NCBI GenBank assembly: GCA_020630675.1
Contig: JAHDIR010000005.1
Span: forward strand, 35,225-99,224
Direction: 5' to 3'
DNA from: Bdellovibrionales bacterium
GTDB taxonomy: Bacteria; Bdellovibrionota; Bdellovibrionia; Bdellovibrionales; UBA1609
DNA: 64,000 nt
Made by a program: the position numbers and the translations under genes
Notes under the pieces: model-generated
The model's database searches: none
Told to the model about the DNA's origin: nothing
What the model saw: only the letters and a program-made list of their open reading frames with translations
Shown here: positions 60,619-64,000 of the stretch, one piece after another
Layout: the number at the start of each line of letters is the position of its first letter
Numbering within the stretch: position 1 is the stretch's first letter

Positions 60619-60663
60619 AAGTGTGTCCGTACCTTTGGGGGGAGAAGTGTGTCCGTACCTTTT
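60619..60663 (+). repeat. Two direct copies of AAGTGTGTCCGTACCTTT
   Basis: 60619-60636 and 60645-60663, separated by a G-rich spacer; the second overlaps the stop codon of paralog 5. Confidence 0.95.
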
Positions 60664-63600
60664 AGTTGCTTTGAATGTCAATGGCCTCTAAGCGGCAGCT
60701 TTGTGTTTGATCCGTGTTACTTTCTAGAAAGCTTTTAATATATAAAAATCCTGGACCTTCTTGCTGACCAAACTCTTGAATATATTGTTCAACATCACTC
60801 TGAGGAGAACGGTCGTTTTCACTCGCTACAGCCACCCAAGAGCCGGCATTGTAGTATTTAAAATCAACACCATTAGAGCTTAACTGATAACTGACGCAAT
60901 CATCAGCATCAATACTTGCCGACTTAAGAGTTTGATAAGAAAGAGGTTGTGTTGTCATCACCTCTTGCGGCTGTCCAAAATATTTCTTTTCATAGTTAGA
61001 ATCAAGACTTACTGATTTTAAATAAGGAAAACACGGACGACCATTACAAGCTAGATTTTTTTCGGCTTCAAAATAAGCGCGATACTGAAAGTATCGATTT
61101 CTCAAGGGCCTTGCTACTAATGGAAATTTTGAATAATCAATGACTGGCCCTAAAGGTCCGTACCCCGAAGAAAAAGTAATTTCATCGTTAACGCAAATTT
61201 GATTATCATCATCAGAAGTATTTTGGTTGCAAGTGAATATATAATCCAGTGGGTTTCTGTTAAAATTTTCAGAGTAAAAAGTGGTACCATCTCCTCCCGG
61301 ACCAATAAATTGTGCCTTATGAATATCTTTTGAATCTTGATCATTTAAAAGACCATCGCCATCACAGTCTGCACTTGTTCCTTGAGGAACTGCGCTTAAA
61401 CTTTTGCAATGGCATTGACTATCAACACAACTTTTCACTTGAAATTTTATGCGATTGGCCCCTCGGCGATACAGTTGTTTTATTTCTTCAGAAGATAACT
61501 CTCTTTGCCAAAGCGCAATTTCATCATAGGAGCCCTTTACAATACTATTAGTTAATATTAAATCCGCCGATGGAGAAGAAAGCCCTGTGGCATGATTATA
61601 GGTCGTAGAAAAGTCTAAGTTTCCGTTGATATAAATATTTAAAGGGCTATTTGATGGGTCAGAATTATTTTTTGCCGCCGTAAAAGCAAAGTGCACCCAC
61701 TCACCGGTTAAAACATCTGTGGGCGCCCAAAAAAATTGATTACAAAGAGGGTCAGAGTTACAAGCTGTTTGAGCAAGCCCTGTATGGTTGGTATCAATTC
61801 GTACTCCCAAAGTATTAAAGGTGCCATTTTTTTGAACCGACCAGCCTGAATCATGAAATTGTATTTTTCGAATAACAGAAGGGAATATTGCGTCGCTGGT
61901 GGCCTTAATCCAGAAGCTTAAACTAACAGCATCATCAAGGTCTGGTGCATCCGCAGCTAATACCGTGAGTGTTTCACCTGAAAGTCTTGTATCTCGAGCT
62001 AACCCCATCACTCCTTCTGTATAAGAGGCTACTGGAGTTCCCGTCGCTGAAACTTGAACATTTTGTCCCGAGTTATCATTGTTATTGCCATCAAATCCCC
62101 ACAAGCCAACTAAACCATTGTTTAAGTTTGGTGAAACCAAAGGATAAACGGCATTGGAATCAGGCAGTGGAGTTCCAGTTTTTGAAAAGTCTCCCACAAG
62201 CCCTTTACCAAAGGGTATATCTGTTAACCAACTCAAGTTTAACGGTTCTGAACTTTCCCTACCAAGATCAATCACTCGAGAATTATAATGGTTTGCATAC
62301 TCTTGTTTTTGTCGATGATATAACTGACTGACCTCAGAAGGAGTTAAGCCTACAGACCAAGTGGCTAAATCATCAAGGGTACCTATAAAGTCGACTCCAT
62401 TAGAAGGTACTCTTGAAAATTGTAATGTCAGTGCTTCAAAGTTTTGAGAACCAGCACAGGAGGAAATATCTACTCTATCAATTAACTCACCATTTATATA
62501 TGTTTCAAAGTCACCTTGTCGATCAATCACGGACGTCACATGATACCAATTGTTAAGTAACACTTGATAACCCGTATTTCGCCAGATATCACAACTGCTA
62601 CTCCAATAAGTATTAGTAAAGATTGTTCCATCTTCAAGAATAGATAACGGCCAATGCCTTCCTTGAACTGTACCAGATACAATAGGATAATACCTTTTAG
62701 TGGCAACAGGAAAAGAGGGAATTTTAAACCAAAACGCAACTGTTCTTTCTGTTACCGATAAATCCGTATACGGAGTTAAAATTTTTCCGGGAGCTGGGCC
62801 TGTAAAATTTAAAGCCATGCTTCCCACCTTGGCATCTGTTGAAAATGGGACTCCCGAAATACTTCCATGACTTCCTTGCCCAGAAGCATCTTGCCAATCA
62901 CCATCAAGTTTCCAATAGCCTTTTAAGCTCGACCATTTAGGTGCCCAACTCTCGCTCAGCTGTTTATAATTTAAAGACTGTATTTGATAAATTTCACTAA
63001 TTTTTTCTGAACTCAAGCTGGTGTTTAACATGGCAAAATCATCTATTTGCCCTAAAAAACTACTTGTTCCCACCAAGTCAGACCCAAGAATATAAGAGCT
63101 ATGAGGGTTTTTAGACGTATAACTAGCTGTCGCTGTTTCTGTACCATTAATGTAAAGTGTAAAACTGGAGTTATCTCCCACCAAAGCCATATGAGTGTAC
63201 TGCGAAAGCGGTATTGAATCCGAAGTTAAATGTACAGCCGACCCATCAGCAAATAACTCACACCTCAGTCTAAATACTCCACTGAAATCGCGCACCCAGC
63301 AAGTGCTCCCCTGACGACCCGACCCCATATCGGCAGAGGCATCAAAAATTCTTCGGTAAACCAAATCAATTGTATCGGGAGAAAACCAAGACATAATTGT
63401 AAAGCTTGAAGTGGCATTTGTATTTAACATCGTCGGCGGGCCAAGAGTTACTCCTCCTGATGGGCCCATTGAAGCAGAGTACTCTCCAATTTTAGGTATA
63501 GTTACAAAACTGGGAGTACCTAAATTAACGTTTCCAGTGTTGTTATTACCTGAGATATCTTCCCAGTTATTTTCAAATTGATAGTAGCACACCAGGTGCT

Positions 63601-63937
63601 CTTGTTGTTGGCCAAGAATATTTCGTAAATCTAAATGGGAAGAAAAAGCATTATGTCCAAGCATTATTTGATCATTCACTTTATTGAGATGCATGCTTAA
63701 GTTCTCAAGCCAGTTATTGGTATCATCTTTAAGCTGTAGAGCTTTAAGTTGCACAGCTCCGTTTTTTATTTCAACAAAATTTTCGTTAAAACTGACCTCA
63801 CTGGAATCTTCGTAGCTCCAAGTTGGTGTAAATAAAGAATTCACATCTAGGGACGTATTATCAAATTGACAGGCCGCCACCATAAAAGTCATGGTTAAGA
63901 AACACAACTTTATATTTATTTTAAAAAAATAAAACAT
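60662..63937 (-). CDS. LamG/concanavalin A-like domain lipoprotein, paralog 5
   Basis: 1091 aa; lipobox MVAAC; 'LFTPTWSYEDSSEVSFNENFVEIKNGAVQLKALQL'; same modular layout. Confidence 0.85.
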   Translation of the reverse strand: MFYFFKINIKLCFLTMTFMVAACQFDNTSLDVNSLFTPTWSYEDSSEVSFNENFVEIKNGAVQLKALQLKDDTNNWLENLSMHLNKVNDQIMLGHNAFSSHLDLRNILGQQQEHLVCYYQFENNWEDISGNNNTGNVNLGTPSFVTIPKIGEYSASMGPSGGVTLGPPTMLNTNATSSFTIMSWFSPDTIDLVYRRIFDASADMGSGRQGSTCWVRDFSGVFRLRCELFADGSAVHLTSDSIPLSQYTHMALVGDNSSFTLYINGTETATASYTSKNPHSSYILGSDLVGTSSFLGQIDDFAMLNTSLSSEKISEIYQIQSLNYKQLSESWAPKWSSLKGYWKLDGDWQDASGQGSHGSISGVPFSTDAKVGSMALNFTGPAPGKILTPYTDLSVTERTVAFWFKIPSFPVATKRYYPIVSGTVQGRHWPLSILEDGTIFTNTYWSSSCDIWRNTGYQVLLNNWYHVTSVIDRQGDFETYINGELIDRVDISSCAGSQNFEALTLQFSRVPSNGVDFIGTLDDLATWSVGLTPSEVSQLYHRQKQEYANHYNSRVIDLGRESSEPLNLSWLTDIPFGKGLVGDFSKTGTPLPDSNAVYPLVSPNLNNGLVGLWGFDGNNNDNSGQNVQVSATGTPVASYTEGVMGLARDTRLSGETLTVLAADAPDLDDAVSLSFWIKATSDAIFPSVIRKIQFHDSGWSVQKNGTFNTLGVRIDTNHTGLAQTACNSDPLCNQFFWAPTDVLTGEWVHFAFTAAKNNSDPSNSPLNIYINGNLDFSTTYNHATGLSSPSADLILTNSIVKGSYDEIALWQRELSSEEIKQLYRRGANRIKFQVKSCVDSQCHCKSLSAVPQGTSADCDGDGLLNDQDSKDIHKAQFIGPGGDGTTFYSENFNRNPLDYIFTCNQNTSDDDNQICVNDEITFSSGYGPLGPVIDYSKFPLVARPLRNRYFQYRAYFEAEKNLACNGRPCFPYLKSVSLDSNYEKKYFGQPQEVMTTQPLSYQTLKSASIDADDCVSYQLSSNGVDFKYYNAGSWVAVASENDRSPQSDVEQYIQEFGQQEGPGFLYIKSFLESNTDQTQSCRLEAIDIQSN

Positions 63938-63945
63938 ATTAAAGT

Positions 63946-63974
63946 CTTATCGACTTCCCTGCTTGTGTTCTTTA
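63946..63974 (-). promoter_or_regulatory. GTCGATAAG element (63946-63954) with -35-like TAAAGAAC at N12
   Basis: 8 nt upstream of the paralog 5 ATG; same N12 spacing as paralog 4. Confidence 0.55.
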
Positions 63975-64000
63975 GCCCGTTTATTTCTTTTGTTTTATTT

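Noticed and set aside
60602-60663. Possible CRISPR repeat (two copies of an 18-bp repeat, 8-bp spacer)
   Set aside because: Spacer too short, only two units, no cas genes, and the repeat also occurs singly inside coding regions.

Overview
AT-rich bacterial chromosome segment. I infer Bdellovibrionota (predatory deltaproteobacteria-like) from the repeated '[FY]QNC[GA]' lipoprotein signal peptides, TIGR02147/DUF4423-type and DUF1592/DUF1552 genes; this is an inference, not proven. The window is dominated by secreted and lipid-anchored proteins. The main signal is a family of five paralogous ~1,070-1,100 aa lipoproteins (minus strand; ends at 5821, 15122, 53873, 57150, 60662). Each has three LamG/ConA-like segments, a DxDxDG plus Cys-rich linker and a conserved C-terminal module. 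All five start codons are preceded by the same element, (G/T)(T/C)CGATAAG, 6 or 8 nt upstream. It resembles a sigma-28/FliA -10 box, with a TAAAGTTC-N12 -35-like box in the best copies, which suggests a co-regulated and nearly leaderless regulon. Other notable signals: (i) an 18-bp repeat AAGTGTGTCCGTACCTTT, seven copies, five intergenic (including a perfect 18-bp hairpin) and two in frame inside paralogs 1 and 2; (ii) a HigBA/RelE-like toxin-antitoxin module flanked by a perfect 113-bp direct repeat derived from the antitoxin 3' end; (iii) a noncanonical QNC lipobox in five lipoproteins beside canonical lipoboxes; (iv) a TIGR02147-type regulator with nested palindromes upstream, divergent from a surface-protein operon. 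No rRNA, tRNA, CRISPR array or prophage was recognised. All family calls are from motif reading, without database searches.
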